Assembly (NCBI RefSeq): GCF_000328705.1
Contig: NC_019673.1
Coordinates: forward strand, 3,162,001 to 3,226,000
Origin: Saccharothrix espanaensis DSM 44229
Lineage (GTDB): Bacteria > Actinomycetota > Actinomycetes > Mycobacteriales > Pseudonocardiaceae
Direction of reading: 5' to 3'
DNA: 64,000 bases
Shown here: in pieces, positions 43,715 through 52,888 of the stretch
Layout of the letters: every line of letters begins with the position of its first letter
Position numbering within the stretch: the first letter of the stretch is position 1
Translations under genes and position numbers: made by a program
The notes under the pieces: generated by a model
The model's database searches: none
Told to the model about the DNA's origin: nothing
What the model saw: the letters and a program-made list of their open reading frames with translations, nothing else

Positions 43715-46219
43715 GTGAAGCAGAAGAACAAGGCGGAGACCAACCAGAAGACGATCCGCTCCCGGCTCACCGGCGTGGTGGTGGTGCCGAGCGTGGTTCT
43801 GCTGGTGATGTGGTTGGCGTTCTCGTCTTACACCGTGTTCGACGGCTTCTACACCCGCGCCGTTGCGGTCAGCGTCAAGGACGCCTCCATCCCGGCGGTC
43901 AACGCGTTCGTCGCCATCCAGCGGGAACGCCAGCTCGCGATGACGGCGCTGAGCCAGAAGAACCCGGACCTGGGCGCCCTGCACGAGCAGCAGCGGGTCG
44001 TGGACGACACGACCGGCACCATGAAGGCCGCGTTCGACGCCGTCTCGGGCAACGCCCCGGACGAGGTGACCGTCAAGATCACCGACCTCAACGCGCTGCT
44101 CGGCGAGCTGCCGCAGCGCCGGGCCGGCATCGAGTCCGGCAAGACCGACAAGAACTCGGTCTACAAGTACTACAACAGCGTGGTGGACGCGGGCACCGCG
44201 CTGTTCGGCACGCAGGCCCGGGTGGTCCCGGACGCGGTCGCCTCCCAGGGCGGCCTCAACGCGACCGACCTGTTCCGCGCCGCCGACTGGATGTCTCGGG
44301 CCTCCTCCATCGCCTCCGGCGCGCTCACCTCGGGCCGGCCCAGCCCCGACGACCTGCTGGAGTTCGTGCACCTGGTCGGCTCCTACCGGTCCCAGCTCGT
44401 CACCACCACGCCGTTCGCCGCCGAGCGGGTCCGCCGCGACTACCGGGCGCTGACCGAGTCCGACACCTGGCGCCGGCTCTCCACGCTGGAGAACGAGCTG
44501 ATCGCCACCCCCAGCGCCACCGTCGCGCTGGAGGAGTGGCAGTCCGCCGCCGGCCCGGTCTCCGAGCGGCTCGTCGACCTCGCGACCGGCCAGGCATCCA
44601 ACGCCGCCGACATCGGGCTGGAACGCGGCAACAACCGGTTCGTCACCGTGCTGATCGGCGCGCTCATCGCGCTGGTCGTGGTGCTCGGCGGCATCGTGTT
44701 CGCGGTCCGCATCTCCAACCGGCTGGTCAACCGCGCGCTGATCACCCGCCTCGCCGCGCTGAAGAAGGACTCGCTGAACCTGGCGCACGAGCGGCTGCCC
44801 GACATCGTCGACCGGCTGCGCGAGGGCAAGCACGTCGACGTCGAGGTCGAGGTGCCGCCGCTGGACTACGGCAGCGACGAGATCGGCCAGGTGGCCGACG
44901 CGTTCAACGCCGCCCAGTACACCGCCGTCGCCGCCGCGGTGAAGGAGAGCCAGGCGCGCGAGGGCGTGAACCGGGTCTTCCTCGACATCGCGCACCGCAA
45001 CCAGGGCCTGGTGCACCGCCAGCTCAAGATCCTGGACAAGCTGGAGCGCGAGGAGGAGAACCCGGAGCAGCTCGACGCGCTGTTCCAGCTCGACCACCTC
45101 GCCACCCGGGCCCGGCGCAACGCGGAGAACCTGATCATCCTCGCCGGCGAGCAGCCGGGCCGGCAGTGGCGCAAGCCGGTGCGGCTGCTGGACGTGCTGC
45201 GCGCCGCCGTCGCCGAGACCGAGCAGTACGTGCGGGTCAAGGTGAACCCGGTGCCGGAGACCGCGCTGGTGGGCGCGGCCGTCGCGGACACCATCCACCT
45301 GGTGGCCGAGCTGGTGGACAACGCGACCGCGTTCTCCTCGCCGCGCTCCCAGGTCCAGGTGCACGCCAGCGAGGTGCCCCAGGGCATCGTGGTGGAGATC
45401 GAGGACCACGGCCTGGGCATCAACCCCGAGGACCGCGAGCAGCACAACGCGATGCTCGCCGATCCGCCCGAGTTCGACGCCATGCGGCTGCGCGGCGAGT
45501 CCCGGCTGGGCCTGTTCGTGGTCGCCCGGCTCGCGGCCCGCCGCGGCATCCACGTCGAGCTGCGCGACTCGCCGTACGGCGGCACGCTCGCGCTGGTGCT
45601 CATCCCGTCGGCGATCGTGGCGGGGCCCAACTCCGCCGTGGAGCCGGCCGAGACCCGCGAGCTGCCCCGCCGCACCTTCCCAGACGACCACGTGATCCCG
45701 GAGCAGGGCGACGACTCAGTGCGAGACGCCAGGTTTCCCGACACTTCCCGAGAGCTGGAAGGCTTCTGGGCACAGGCCGAGGCCGCGGCCAACCAGCATT
45801 CCCTTCCAGCGGACGACCGACTGAAGGACCGGCTGGACGACCGGCCCGCCGACCGGGTCGGCGACCGGCCCGCCGACCGGTCGGGCAACCTGCTGACCGA
45901 GCGGCCGGAGCCCAGACCGGACGACGACCACGACCTGCCCCAGCACAGCGGCGACCTCCAGCTGCCGCAGCGCAAGCGGACCACCGACTGGCCGGCCGAC
46001 GAGCCGGCCGCCGGGGCCGCCGACCGGCCGGAGCTGCCCCGCCGCCGCAGGCAGCAGAACCTCGCGCCGCAGTTGGTGCGCAACGATTTCCACCCCACGC
46101 CCGAACCGCTCGCCGAGGTCGACGTCGAGCAGTCCGCCGAACGGGTCCGGGAGGGCCTGTCGGCGTTCCAGCGGGGCACGAAGGACGCCCGCCGCTCCGA
46201 CGACGCCCTAGAACCCTGA
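43715..46219 (+). CDS. cvnA: Conservon sensor kinase-like protein with nitrate-sensing (NIT) domain
   Basis: 834 residues, GTG 43715. First membrane helix at about 19-42 (VVVVPSVVLLVMWLAF), an extracellular NIT domain (about 45-305, FVAIQRERQLAMTALSQ), second helix at about 311-334 (VLIGALIALVVVLGGIVFAV), HAMP, a dimerisation segment (RVFLDIAHRNQGLVHRQLKI) and an ATPase domain (LVAELVDNATAFSSP, EDHGLGI, RLGLFVVARLAARRGI). The disordered tail of 220 residues contains a charged repeat (DRPADRVG, DRPADRSG). CvnA acts with the Roadblock, DUF742 and GTPase proteins that follow, a membrane switch resembling eukaryotic G-protein modules. Confidence 0.9.
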   Translation: MKQKNKAETNQKTIRSRLTGVVVVPSVVLLVMWLAFSSYTVFDGFYTRAVAVSVKDASIPAVNAFVAIQRERQLAMTALSQKNPDLGALHEQQRVVDDTTGTMKAAFDAVSGNAPDEVTVKITDLNALLGELPQRRAGIESGKTDKNSVYKYYNSVVDAGTALFGTQARVVPDAVASQGGLNATDLFRAADWMSRASSIASGALTSGRPSPDDLLEFVHLVGSYRSQLVTTTPFAAERVRRDYRALTESDTWRRLSTLENELIATPSATVALEEWQSAAGPVSERLVDLATGQASNAADIGLERGNNRFVTVLIGALIALVVVLGGIVFAVRISNRLVNRALITRLAALKKDSLNLAHERLPDIVDRLREGKHVDVEVEVPPLDYGSDEIGQVADAFNAAQYTAVAAAVKESQAREGVNRVFLDIAHRNQGLVHRQLKILDKLEREEENPEQLDALFQLDHLATRARRNAENLIILAGEQPGRQWRKPVRLLDVLRAAVAETEQYVRVKVNPVPETALVGAAVADTIHLVAELVDNATAFSSPRSQVQVHASEVPQGIVVEIEDHGLGINPEDREQHNAMLADPPEFDAMRLRGESRLGLFVVARLAARRGIHVELRDSPYGGTLALVLIPSAIVAGPNSAVEPAETRELPRRTFPDDHVIPEQGDDSVRDARFPDTSRELEGFWAQAEAAANQHSLPADDRLKDRLDDRPADRVGDRPADRSGNLLTERPEPRPDDDHDLPQHSGDLQLPQRKRTTDWPADEPAAGAADRPELPRRRRQQNLAPQLVRNDFHPTPEPLAEVDVEQSAERVREGLSAFQRGTKDARRSDDALEP
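45839..45886 (+). repeat. 24-bp tandem repeat in the cvnA tail
   Basis: Two units, 45839-45862 and 45863-45886, encode DRPADRVG and DRPADRSG, preceded by the related DRLKDRLD. The tail is hydrophilic and probably unstructured. Confidence 0.8.
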
Positions 46220-46265
46220 CCAGAGCAGCAGTGCCGGACGACTGGAAACCGGAAAGGCAACGGCG

Positions 46266-46700
46266 ATGAACGACATGACCAGCCAGCACAACGAACTCAA
46301 CTGGTTGTTGGAGGACCTGGTCGGCCGTGTGGTGGGTGCTCGGCACGCGGTGGTGCTGTCCGCGGACGGTCTGCTGCTGGGCCGCTCACCCGGACTGTCC
46401 AAGGACGACTCCGACCACCTCTCGGCCATGGCGTCGGCGTTCCAGAGCCTGGCCCGCGGCACCGGGCGGCACTTCGGCGGCGGGGCGGTGCGCCAGACCA
46501 TCGTGGAGATGGAGCACGCCTACCTCTTCGTCACCGCGGCGGGGCACGGCGCGTGCCTGGCCGTCCTGGGCGAAGAGGACTCCGACATGGGGATGATCGC
46601 CTACGAGATGAACATGCTCGTCAAGCGGGTCGGCAGCTACCTGTCCTCGGCACCGCGCGGGACGTCGGCCGCCTTGCCCACGGCGCGCAGGTCGTCCTGA
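46266..46700 (+). CDS. cvnB: Roadblock/LC7 domain protein
   Basis: 144 residues, ATG 46266. Begins SQHNELNWLLEDLVGRVVGA, then HAVVLSADGLLLGRSPGL, QTIVEMEHAYLFVTAAGHGA and CLAVLGEEDSDMGMIAYEMN, the standard Roadblock fold of conservon B proteins. It is thought to regulate the partner GTPase. The stop overlaps the cvnC start (TGATG). Confidence 0.92.
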   Translation: MNDMTSQHNELNWLLEDLVGRVVGARHAVVLSADGLLLGRSPGLSKDDSDHLSAMASAFQSLARGTGRHFGGGAVRQTIVEMEHAYLFVTAAGHGACLAVLGEEDSDMGMIAYEMNMLVKRVGSYLSSAPRGTSAALPTARRSS

Positions 46701-47071
46701 TGAAGGGCCGCGAGGACTGGTGGTACGACGAGGCGGCGGGCCCGCTGGTCCGCCCGTACGCGATGGTGCGCGGCCGGACCCGTCCGCTGCGCCCGGAGCT
46801 GCACCTGGTGACCCAGGTGCGCGCGATGCCGTCGCCGGCCGACCCGGACGCGCTGTCGGTCGAGCACCTGGAGATCATGGAGCTGTGCCGGCGGCCGCTG
46901 TCGGTGGCGGAGGTCGCGGCGTACCTGGACGTGCCGCTCGTGGTCGTCAAGGTGCTGTTGAGCGACCTCATCCAGCGCGGTGACGTCGTGATCCGAGACC
47001 CGTCCCGGGTCCCGCAAGTGCCGGACCGGAACCTGTTGCAGGCTGTGCTGGATGGTGTCCGTGGAATCTGA
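46700..47071 (+). CDS. cvnC: DUF742 protein
   Basis: 123 residues, ATG 46700 overlapping the cvnB stop. Contains the DUF742 sequence WWYDEAAGPLVRPYAMVRGR, then a winged-helix-like part (HLEIMELCRRPLSVAEVAAY, DVPLVVVKVLLSDLIQRGDV). Conservon C proteins have no known catalytic role and may bind nucleic acid or bridge partners. Overlaps cvnD by 20 bp. Confidence 0.92.
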   Translation: MKGREDWWYDEAAGPLVRPYAMVRGRTRPLRPELHLVTQVRAMPSPADPDALSVEHLEIMELCRRPLSVAEVAAYLDVPLVVVKVLLSDLIQRGDVVIRDPSRVPQVPDRNLLQAVLDGVRGI

Positions 47072-47645
47072 GCGACCGGGTGGGGAACTGCTGGTCCCCA
47101 CCCCAGTCAAGATCGTCATCGCCGGCGGCTTCGGCACCGGCAAGACGACGATGGTCAACTCGGTCAGCGAGATCCCGCCGCTGCACACCGAGGAGTTGCT
47201 GACCGAGGCGGGCGTCGGCGTGGACGACGTGCTGGGCCTGGAGCAGAAGGAGACCACCACGGTCGCCCTCGACTTCGGGCGCATCACGATCAACCCCGAG
47301 GTGGTGCTGTACCTGTTCGGCACCCCGGGGCAGAACCGCTTCTGGTTCATGTGGGACGAGCTGGCCTACGGCGCGATCGGCGCGGTGATCCTGGTCGACA
47401 CCCGCCGGCTGGACTCCAGCTTCCCGTCGATCGACTTCTTCGAGCGCCGGGGCATCCCGTTCGTGATAGCGGTCAACTGCTTCGAGGGCGCGCACGCCTA
47501 CGAGGTGGCCGAGGTGCGCCGCGCGCTGGACGTGGACGAGGCGATCCCGCTCGTGCTGTGCGACGCGCGGGACCGCGAGTCGTCCAAGACGGTCCTGGTG
47601 AGCCTGATCCAGCACACCATGGACCGCCTCGACGCGATGGCCTGA
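47052..47645 (+). CDS. cvnD: Conservon GTPase (Ras-like)
   Basis: 197 residues, ATG 47052. GTPase motifs: P-loop GGFGTGKTT, switch region VALDFGRITINPEVVLYLFG, G3 TPGQNRFWFMWDELAYG, VLVDTRRLDSSFPSIDFFER and G4-like AVNCFEGAHAYEV. G4 reads VNCF in place of NKxD, as in other conservon GTPases. Works with CvnA-C at the membrane. In Streptomyces conservons a P450 often follows; here the next gene is a convergent flavin monooxygenase. Confidence 0.92.
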   Translation: MVSVESERPGGELLVPTPVKIVIAGGFGTGKTTMVNSVSEIPPLHTEELLTEAGVGVDDVLGLEQKETTTVALDFGRITINPEVVLYLFGTPGQNRFWFMWDELAYGAIGAVILVDTRRLDSSFPSIDFFERRGIPFVIAVNCFEGAHAYEVAEVRRALDVDEAIPLVLCDARDRESSKTVLVSLIQHTMDRLDAMA

Positions 47646-47658
47646 CCACGTGCCGGGT

Positions 47659-47680
47659 GGTGATCGCCCGCGTGATCACC
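47659..47680. terminator. Hairpin between cvnD and the FMO gene
   Basis: GGTGATC (47659-47665) pairs with GATCACC (47674-47680) around an eight-base loop, at the junction of convergent genes; the right arm includes the FMO stop codon. Confidence 0.45.
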
Positions 47681-49049
47681 CTCGGCGGGTGGTGAGCACC
47701 GACGTGCGGCGCTGCTTGACCAGTGCCGCCAGGTAGGTGCCGAAATCCACCTGGACCGAATCCGCCGCCGACGGGCCGTAGCGCGCGTGGGCGGCTTTGA
47801 GGTGCGCGGCGACCTCGCGGCGCATCGCGGCCGGCGACGGCAGTTCCGCGACGCCCTCGACCAGGTCGGCGATCCACTCCGCCTGCTCCCGCACCAGCCG
47901 GGTGATCGCGCCGAACGGCCGGATCAGCCCGGTGAAGTAGAGGTCGGGGACGGCCAGGGACACCACCCGCTGGAAGAGTGCGATCCGCCCGCCGGGTTCG
48001 AACACCCATTCGGATGGCAGGAACGGGAATTCGATCCGATACCCGGTGCAGTACAGCAGGTCGTCCGCGTCCGTCGCCGTGCCGTCGGCAAAATGTAGGG
48101 TCGAGTTCACGATGCGCCGCACCGCGGGCTTGACAACGAGGCTGCCGTGGTTTATCCGGCTGAGCAGTTCGTCGGATATCGTGAGCGCCCCGCCGAACAC
48201 CCGGTGGTCCGGTTCGGCCAACCCGTAGTCGGTCAGCCGGCCGCGCATGATCCGCAACAGCGTTTCGATCAACCGGCGCTGTTCGGGAAAGGCCAGGCGG
48301 GCCCACCAGGGTGCCGACGCGATTTCGTCGATCGGTATCCCGAGCATTGTCTTGGGCACCACGTGAACGCCCCGGCGTTGCACCACGGTGGTTTCCGCGG
48401 CCACTCGGGACAATTCCACCGAGAGATCTGCGGCGGAGTTCCCGAAACCGATGACGACCACCCGGCGGCCGGCGTGCGGGGCCGGTCCGGAGTAGTCGAA
48501 CGAATGCAGCCGGCGACCGGGGAACGTCTCATCCCCCGGGATGGCGGGCAGCCGGGGGGACCAGTGGTGGCCGGTCGCGACGACTACGTGCCCGAACCTC
48601 CGTCGGCGGTGCACCCCGTTGCGGTCACGGGTGGTCACCAGCCAGGTGGAATCGGTCTCACGGACGAGTGACACGACCTCCACGCCCAGTTCGACGTGTT
48701 CGGTGACACCCTTGTGATCCGCGTAACGTTGCAGGTAGGAGGCCACCTGGTCGTGCCGCGGGTAGCGCGGGAAGTGGTCGGGCATGGGGAAGTCGGGGTA
48801 GCCGGTGATCTTCGCCGAGGTGTTCAGGTGCAGCGATGGGTAGGCCGGGCCGGGCTCGGCCGGGTCGGGGTGGCGCCACAGCCCGCCGATGCCGTTGGAA
48901 CGTTCCAGGACGGTCACCGGCAAGTCCCGGGCGCGGAGCGTTCCGGCGACCGCGAGCCCGGACAGCCCCGCGCCGATCACGCACGTGTGATCATGAATGG
49001 GACGTTCGGGGTATTGACTATCCGGAAATTCACCCACAAGTGTCGCCAC
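47676..49049 (-). CDS. Flavin-containing monooxygenase, probable indole/tryptophan oxidase
   Basis: 457 residues, GTG 49049. FAD site VIGAGLSGLAVAG at about 24-36, FMO fingerprint FPGRRLHSFDY, NADPH site VVVIGFGNSAADLSVELSRV, and the late LLYCTGYRIEFPFLP. The encoded gene is less GC-biased than its neighbours in places (for example GGAATTCGATCC). It is divergent from an indole prenyltransferase across 124 bp. In Streptomyces coelicolor a comparable pair (SCO7468 and SCO7467) turns tryptophan into 5-dimethylallylindole-3-acetonitrile, with the FMO oxidising the amino group. The same role here is inference. Confidence 0.82.
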   Translation of the reverse strand: MATLVGEFPDSQYPERPIHDHTCVIGAGLSGLAVAGTLRARDLPVTVLERSNGIGGLWRHPDPAEPGPAYPSLHLNTSAKITGYPDFPMPDHFPRYPRHDQVASYLQRYADHKGVTEHVELGVEVVSLVRETDSTWLVTTRDRNGVHRRRRFGHVVVATGHHWSPRLPAIPGDETFPGRRLHSFDYSGPAPHAGRRVVVIGFGNSAADLSVELSRVAAETTVVQRRGVHVVPKTMLGIPIDEIASAPWWARLAFPEQRRLIETLLRIMRGRLTDYGLAEPDHRVFGGALTISDELLSRINHGSLVVKPAVRRIVNSTLHFADGTATDADDLLYCTGYRIEFPFLPSEWVFEPGGRIALFQRVVSLAVPDLYFTGLIRPFGAITRLVREQAEWIADLVEGVAELPSPAAMRREVAAHLKAAHARYGPSAADSVQVDFGTYLAALVKQRRTSVLTTRRG

Positions 49050-49173
49050 CCTTTCGGCGCAATTTCGTCACGCAGCGTGCCCGGTCACCGGGGAGTGTGA
49101 TGTTCGCCAACCGCCCGATCCTCCATTGCGTGCGCCCTGTCCACCGGGTAAGCCTTGCGCCCGGAGGTGCCTA

Positions 49174-50301
49174 GTGTCCAGTTCCACCGCTGTGGCTCAG
49201 GCCTCACGACGTGAGGGCCTGTTCGACGCGACGCTGTCGACGTACCGCGATTTCGCCTGTGCCAAATGGCTCGCCATCGGCACCGCACTGGGATTCTCCG
49301 ACCACCACCGGAACACCTCCGCGGCCGCCCTCGACGCCTTGTTGGGAGAATGGTCCGACCGCCCGGTCGGGGCCGCCTGCGAATACCCGTCGTTCGTTTC
49401 CCGGGACGGTTTCCCGCTGGAGTTCTCGGTGAGCTGGCGGGCCGGCGTGCCGGAGGTCCGGGTGTTGTTCGAATCGCTCGGGCCGGTTCCGTCGGCGCGC
49501 GCCGCGCAGGACGCCGGGCGGGCGCTGACCCGGTCGCTGGCCGACCGGCCGGGCGTCTCGCTGGACCGCTACCTCGCGATCGAGGACCTGTTCGTGGTGG
49601 ACGACCCGCGGCCGTTCCGCCCGACCGTGTGGCACTCGCTGGCGTACCGCCCCGGCGAGCCGCCGCGCTACAAGGTCTACCTCAACCCGCAGGCGCGCGG
49701 CCGGGACGCCGTGCCCGAGGTGATGGCGGCGGCGATGGGCCGGCTCGGGCTCGCCCCGGCGTGGTCCGGCGTCGCCGCGCGGTACGCCGAACTCGCCGCC
49801 GAGGGGCACGAAGTGGAGTTCGTGGCACTGGACCTGGCCGACGCCCCGGGCGCGCGGGTGAAGGTCTACTTCCGGCACACCGGGCTGGTCGACCTGGACC
49901 GGGTGGCCGCGCTGGCCCGCACCCACGACCCGGTGCTGGCCGGACCGGCCTACCGGGACGTCTACGGCTCGCCCGCACTGCCCGACAACGAGCCCATGAC
50001 GTGCCTGGCGTTCCGCGCGGGCGCGCCGGGGCCCGAGGAGGCGAACGTCTACCTGCGACTGCCCAGCGAGGTCGCGTCCGAAGCGGACGCCACCGAACGG
50101 GTCGCGTCCGTGCTGCGCCGCTTCGGCGCGGACCACCTCCGGTACCGGGCGGTGGTGGCGGCGCTCGCGCCCCGCCCGCTGGAGTCCATGGTCGGCATGC
50201 AGGAGCTGCTCAGCTTCCGCACGGCGTCCGGCCGCCCCGATCTGGGGGTGTACTTCCGGTTCGCGGTCTACGACGCCGCCGTGGACGGCGTGCACGCCTG
50301 A
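49174..50301 (+). CDS. DMATS-type indole prenyltransferase
   Basis: 375 residues; GTG 49174 with GGAGG 6 bases upstream. The ABBA/DMATS barrel shows the repeated basic-Tyr strand motifs that bind the prenyl diphosphate: PPRYKVYLNPQARG (Lys167), GARVKVYFRHTGLVDL (Lys230), EEANVYLRLPSEV (Asn291) and DLGVYFRFAVYDA. The opening FACAKWLAIGTALGFS and the ALLGEWS segment match bacterial tryptophan dimethylallyltransferases. It attaches a dimethylallyl group to the indole ring of tryptophan or a relative; position (C4-C7, N1) cannot be read from sequence. Soluble, metal-independent family. Confidence 0.85.
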   Translation: MSSSTAVAQASRREGLFDATLSTYRDFACAKWLAIGTALGFSDHHRNTSAAALDALLGEWSDRPVGAACEYPSFVSRDGFPLEFSVSWRAGVPEVRVLFESLGPVPSARAAQDAGRALTRSLADRPGVSLDRYLAIEDLFVVDDPRPFRPTVWHSLAYRPGEPPRYKVYLNPQARGRDAVPEVMAAAMGRLGLAPAWSGVAARYAELAAEGHEVEFVALDLADAPGARVKVYFRHTGLVDLDRVAALARTHDPVLAGPAYRDVYGSPALPDNEPMTCLAFRAGAPGPEEANVYLRLPSEVASEADATERVASVLRRFGADHLRYRAVVAALAPRPLESMVGMQELLSFRTASGRPDLGVYFRFAVYDAAVDGVHA

Positions 50302-50339
50302 CGGGCCCGGGTCTCCGCACGGCCGCGGAGACCCGTCAG
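50298..50339. terminator. Bidirectional terminator after the prenyltransferase
   Basis: GGGTCTCCGC (50309-50318) pairs perfectly with GCGGAGACCC (50325-50334), loop six bases. The outer CTGACGGG/CCCGTCAG (50298-50305, 50332-50339) offers an alternative pairing. It lies between convergent genes. Confidence 0.7.
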
Positions 50340-50356
50340 CGGGCCGCGCAGCGGCG

Positions 50357-51220
50357 TCAGGCGGCGTAGTTGTGGAACCCGCGGCCGCTCTTCTTGCCCA
50401 GCAGCCCCGCGTCGACCATGCGCAGCAGCAGCGGCGGCGGCGAGTACAGCGGCTCCTTGAACTCCTCGTACATCGACTCGGCGATCGCCTTGGTGGTGTC
50501 CAGGCCGATCAGGTCGGCCAGGCGCAGCGGCCCCATCGGGTGCGCGCAGCCCAGGACCATGCCGTTGTCGATGTCCTCGGCGCTCGCGAAGCCCGACTCC
50601 AGCATCCGGATCGAGGACAGCAGGTAGGGGATGAGCAGGGCGTTGACCACGAAGCCCGCCCGGTCCTGGGACCGGATGACCTGCTTGCCCAGCGCGCCGG
50701 TGACGAACTCCTCGGCCCGGACCCGGGTCTGCTCGCCGGTCAGCAGCGAGGGCACCAGCTCCACCAGCTTGAGCACCGGCACGGGGTTGAAGAAGTGCAC
50801 CCCGATCACCTGCTCCGGCCGCCCGGTCGCCATGCCCAGCTTCATGATCGGGATGGAGGACGTGTTCGAGGCGAAGATCGCCTCCGGGTCCTCCACGACC
50901 TTGTCCAGGGCGGTGAAGACGTCCGTCTTGACCTGCTCGTTCTCCGCGACCGCCTCGACGACCAGGTTCCGGTCGGCGAAGTCGGCGAGGTCGGTGGTGA
51001 ACCGGATCCGCTCCAGTGCGGCGTCCCGGTCCTCGGCGCTGAGCTTGCCGCTGCGCACACCCTTGCCCAACGAGGAGGCGATCCGCCCCCGCGCGGCCTC
51101 GGCGGCGTCCGGGTCCACCTCGGCGACCAGCACGTCCAGGCCCGCTCGTGCGCAGACCTCGGCGATGCCGGAGCCCATCAGCCCGGACCCCACCACTCCA
51201 ACACGTTGAATGTCACTCAC
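50357..51220 (-). CDS. 3-hydroxybutyryl-CoA dehydrogenase
   Basis: 287 residues; GTG 51220. NAD-binding RVGVVGSGLMGSGIAEVCAR, catalytic region EAIFASNTSSIPIMKL, IGVHFFNPVPVLKLVELVP and the C-domain NALLIPYLLSSIRMLESGFA, GPLRLADLIGLDTTKAIAES. Length and layout match the single-function enzyme (PaaH/Hbd/FadB2 type). It interconverts 3-hydroxyacyl-CoA and 3-oxoacyl-CoA in fatty-acid or polyhydroxybutyrate metabolism. No thiolase or crotonase gene is adjacent. It lies 196 bp downstream of the ethanolamine permease on the same strand, probably a separate unit. Confidence 0.93.
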   Translation of the reverse strand: MSDIQRVGVVGSGLMGSGIAEVCARAGLDVLVAEVDPDAAEAARGRIASSLGKGVRSGKLSAEDRDAALERIRFTTDLADFADRNLVVEAVAENEQVKTDVFTALDKVVEDPEAIFASNTSSIPIMKLGMATGRPEQVIGVHFFNPVPVLKLVELVPSLLTGEQTRVRAEEFVTGALGKQVIRSQDRAGFVVNALLIPYLLSSIRMLESGFASAEDIDNGMVLGCAHPMGPLRLADLIGLDTTKAIAESMYEEFKEPLYSPPPLLLRMVDAGLLGKKSGRGFHNYAA

Positions 51221-51416
51221 GCCCCGATCCTGCCAGGGCCGCCACCCGCCGGCGCAACCTCGACCAGTGGATTCCCCGCCGGGTGCGCGCCGGGTCACAC
51301 CCCGGCGGACCGTTCGCGGCCCTCCGGGCACCGGGCGGCAGGACGAACGCACCGGCCAGGACGTGACCGGGTCGTGCCGTCGCCGCAACCCGTCGAGCTG
51401 CGTGAACGCGAAGTCC

Positions 51417-52832
51417 TCAGTCCAGTTCGCGCTCCGCTTGGGCGATCGCGGCGAACTCCTCCTCGGGCGCGGACGCGACCAGGTGGTGCCTGCTGTAGAA
51501 CCAGAAGTAGGCCAGCGCCACGACGACGATCCCGGCGGTGATCCCGGCCGCCAGCTCGTCCACGAAGAACGTCGCCACGACCGCCGCCAGCGCGAGCACC
51601 AGCGCGATGCCGGTGGTCACCGCGCCGCCGGGCGTCCGGTACGGGCGCTCCAGCTCCGGTTCGCGGATCCGCAGCACGATGTGCGACACCATCATCAGCA
51701 CGTAGGACAGGGCCGCGCCGAACACCGCGATGTTGATCAGCAACGCCCCGTCGCGGGTGATCGACGCCAGCGTGAACCCGATCGCGCCCGGCACGATCAG
51801 CGCCAGGTACGGCGTCTTGCGCTTGCCGGTGCGGGACAGCCAGCGCGGCAGGTACCCCGCGCGGGACAGCGCGAACAGCTGCCGGGAGTAGGCGAAGATG
51901 ATCGAGAAGAAGCTGGCCACCAGCCCGGCCAGGCCGACGTAGTTGACGATCTGCGCGAGCAGGGTGTCGCCGCCGTAGGCCGCGCGCACCGCGTCCGGCA
52001 ACGGGTTGTTGGAGCCCTTGAGCACTTCGGAGCCCGCGCCGCCGGGCGCGAGCACCAGGATCGAGCCGGCGAACAGCAGCAGCGCCACCATCGCGCCGAT
52101 GATCCCGCGCGGCATGTCCCGCTTCGGGTCGCGGGCCTCCTCGGCGGCCAGCGGGACGCCCTCCACCGCCAGGAAGAACCAGATCCCGTACACCAGCGCG
52201 CCCAGCGCCCCGGTGATCCCGAACGGCAGGAACCCGTCGTTCCCGGCGAGGTCGAACAGCTTGTCGGCGTCGAACTTCGGGATCATGCCGATCACGAACG
52301 CCAGCAGCGCCACCACCGCGACGCCGGTGATCACGAACATCAGCCGCAGCGCCTCGCCCACGCCGTACAGGTGCACGCCGACGAAGACCAGGAAGCACAC
52401 CAGGTAGACCGGCCACGAGTTGGTGAGCCCGAACAGCCCGAGCGTCTCCACGTACCCGCCGATGAACACCGAGATGGCGGCGGGCGCGATGGCGTACTCG
52501 ATGAGGATCGCGATCCCGGTGGCGAACCCGCCCAGCGGCCCGAGCGCGCGCCGCGCGAAGCCGTACCCCGCGCCCGCGACAGGCAGGGCGGCGGCCAGTT
52601 CCGCGAGGCCGAACACCATGCAGGTGTACATGGTGGCCATCAGCACGGTCGCGACCAGCAGCCCGCCCCAGCCGCCCTGGGCGATGCCGAAGTTCCACCC
52701 GGCGAAGTCGCCGGAGATCACGTAGGAGACCCCCAGCCCGGCCAGCAGCACCCAGCCCGCCGCGCCCCGTTTCAGCTGCCGGTGCTCCAGGTAGTCGTGG
52801 CCGACCTTCTCGTACTCGACGTGCTTGGCCAT
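51417..52832 (-). CDS. Ethanolamine/amino-acid permease (APC family)
   Basis: 471 residues; ATG 52832 (GGAG six bases upstream) preferred to TTG 52844. Twelve hydrophobic segments. The opening HRQLKRGAAGWVLLAGLGVS, YVISGDFAGWNFGIAQGGWG is typical of ethanolamine permeases. Others: GVPLAAEEARDPKRDMPRGI and FSIIFAYSRQLFALSRAGYL. Imports ethanolamine as carbon and nitrogen source. It is divergent from a GlnA-like ligase; each start has a copy of the same motif about 50 bp upstream. The pairing supports ethanolamine rather than other amines. Confidence 0.87.
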   Translation of the reverse strand: MAKHVEYEKVGHDYLEHRQLKRGAAGWVLLAGLGVSYVISGDFAGWNFGIAQGGWGGLLVATVLMATMYTCMVFGLAELAAALPVAGAGYGFARRALGPLGGFATGIAILIEYAIAPAAISVFIGGYVETLGLFGLTNSWPVYLVCFLVFVGVHLYGVGEALRLMFVITGVAVVALLAFVIGMIPKFDADKLFDLAGNDGFLPFGITGALGALVYGIWFFLAVEGVPLAAEEARDPKRDMPRGIIGAMVALLLFAGSILVLAPGGAGSEVLKGSNNPLPDAVRAAYGGDTLLAQIVNYVGLAGLVASFFSIIFAYSRQLFALSRAGYLPRWLSRTGKRKTPYLALIVPGAIGFTLASITRDGALLINIAVFGAALSYVLMMVSHIVLRIREPELERPYRTPGGAVTTGIALVLALAAVVATFFVDELAAGITAGIVVVALAYFWFYSRHHLVASAPEEEFAAIAQAERELD

Positions 52833-52888
52833 CCGTGGCTCCAATGGGTCAGCGACGCTCCTTTGGAAGGTGGTTGAGAGTGGCCCGC

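Noticed and set aside
46266-47645. Gliding-motility MglA/MglB pair
   Set aside because: The four-gene order with a NIT-domain kinase and DUF742 protein identifies an actinobacterial conservon.
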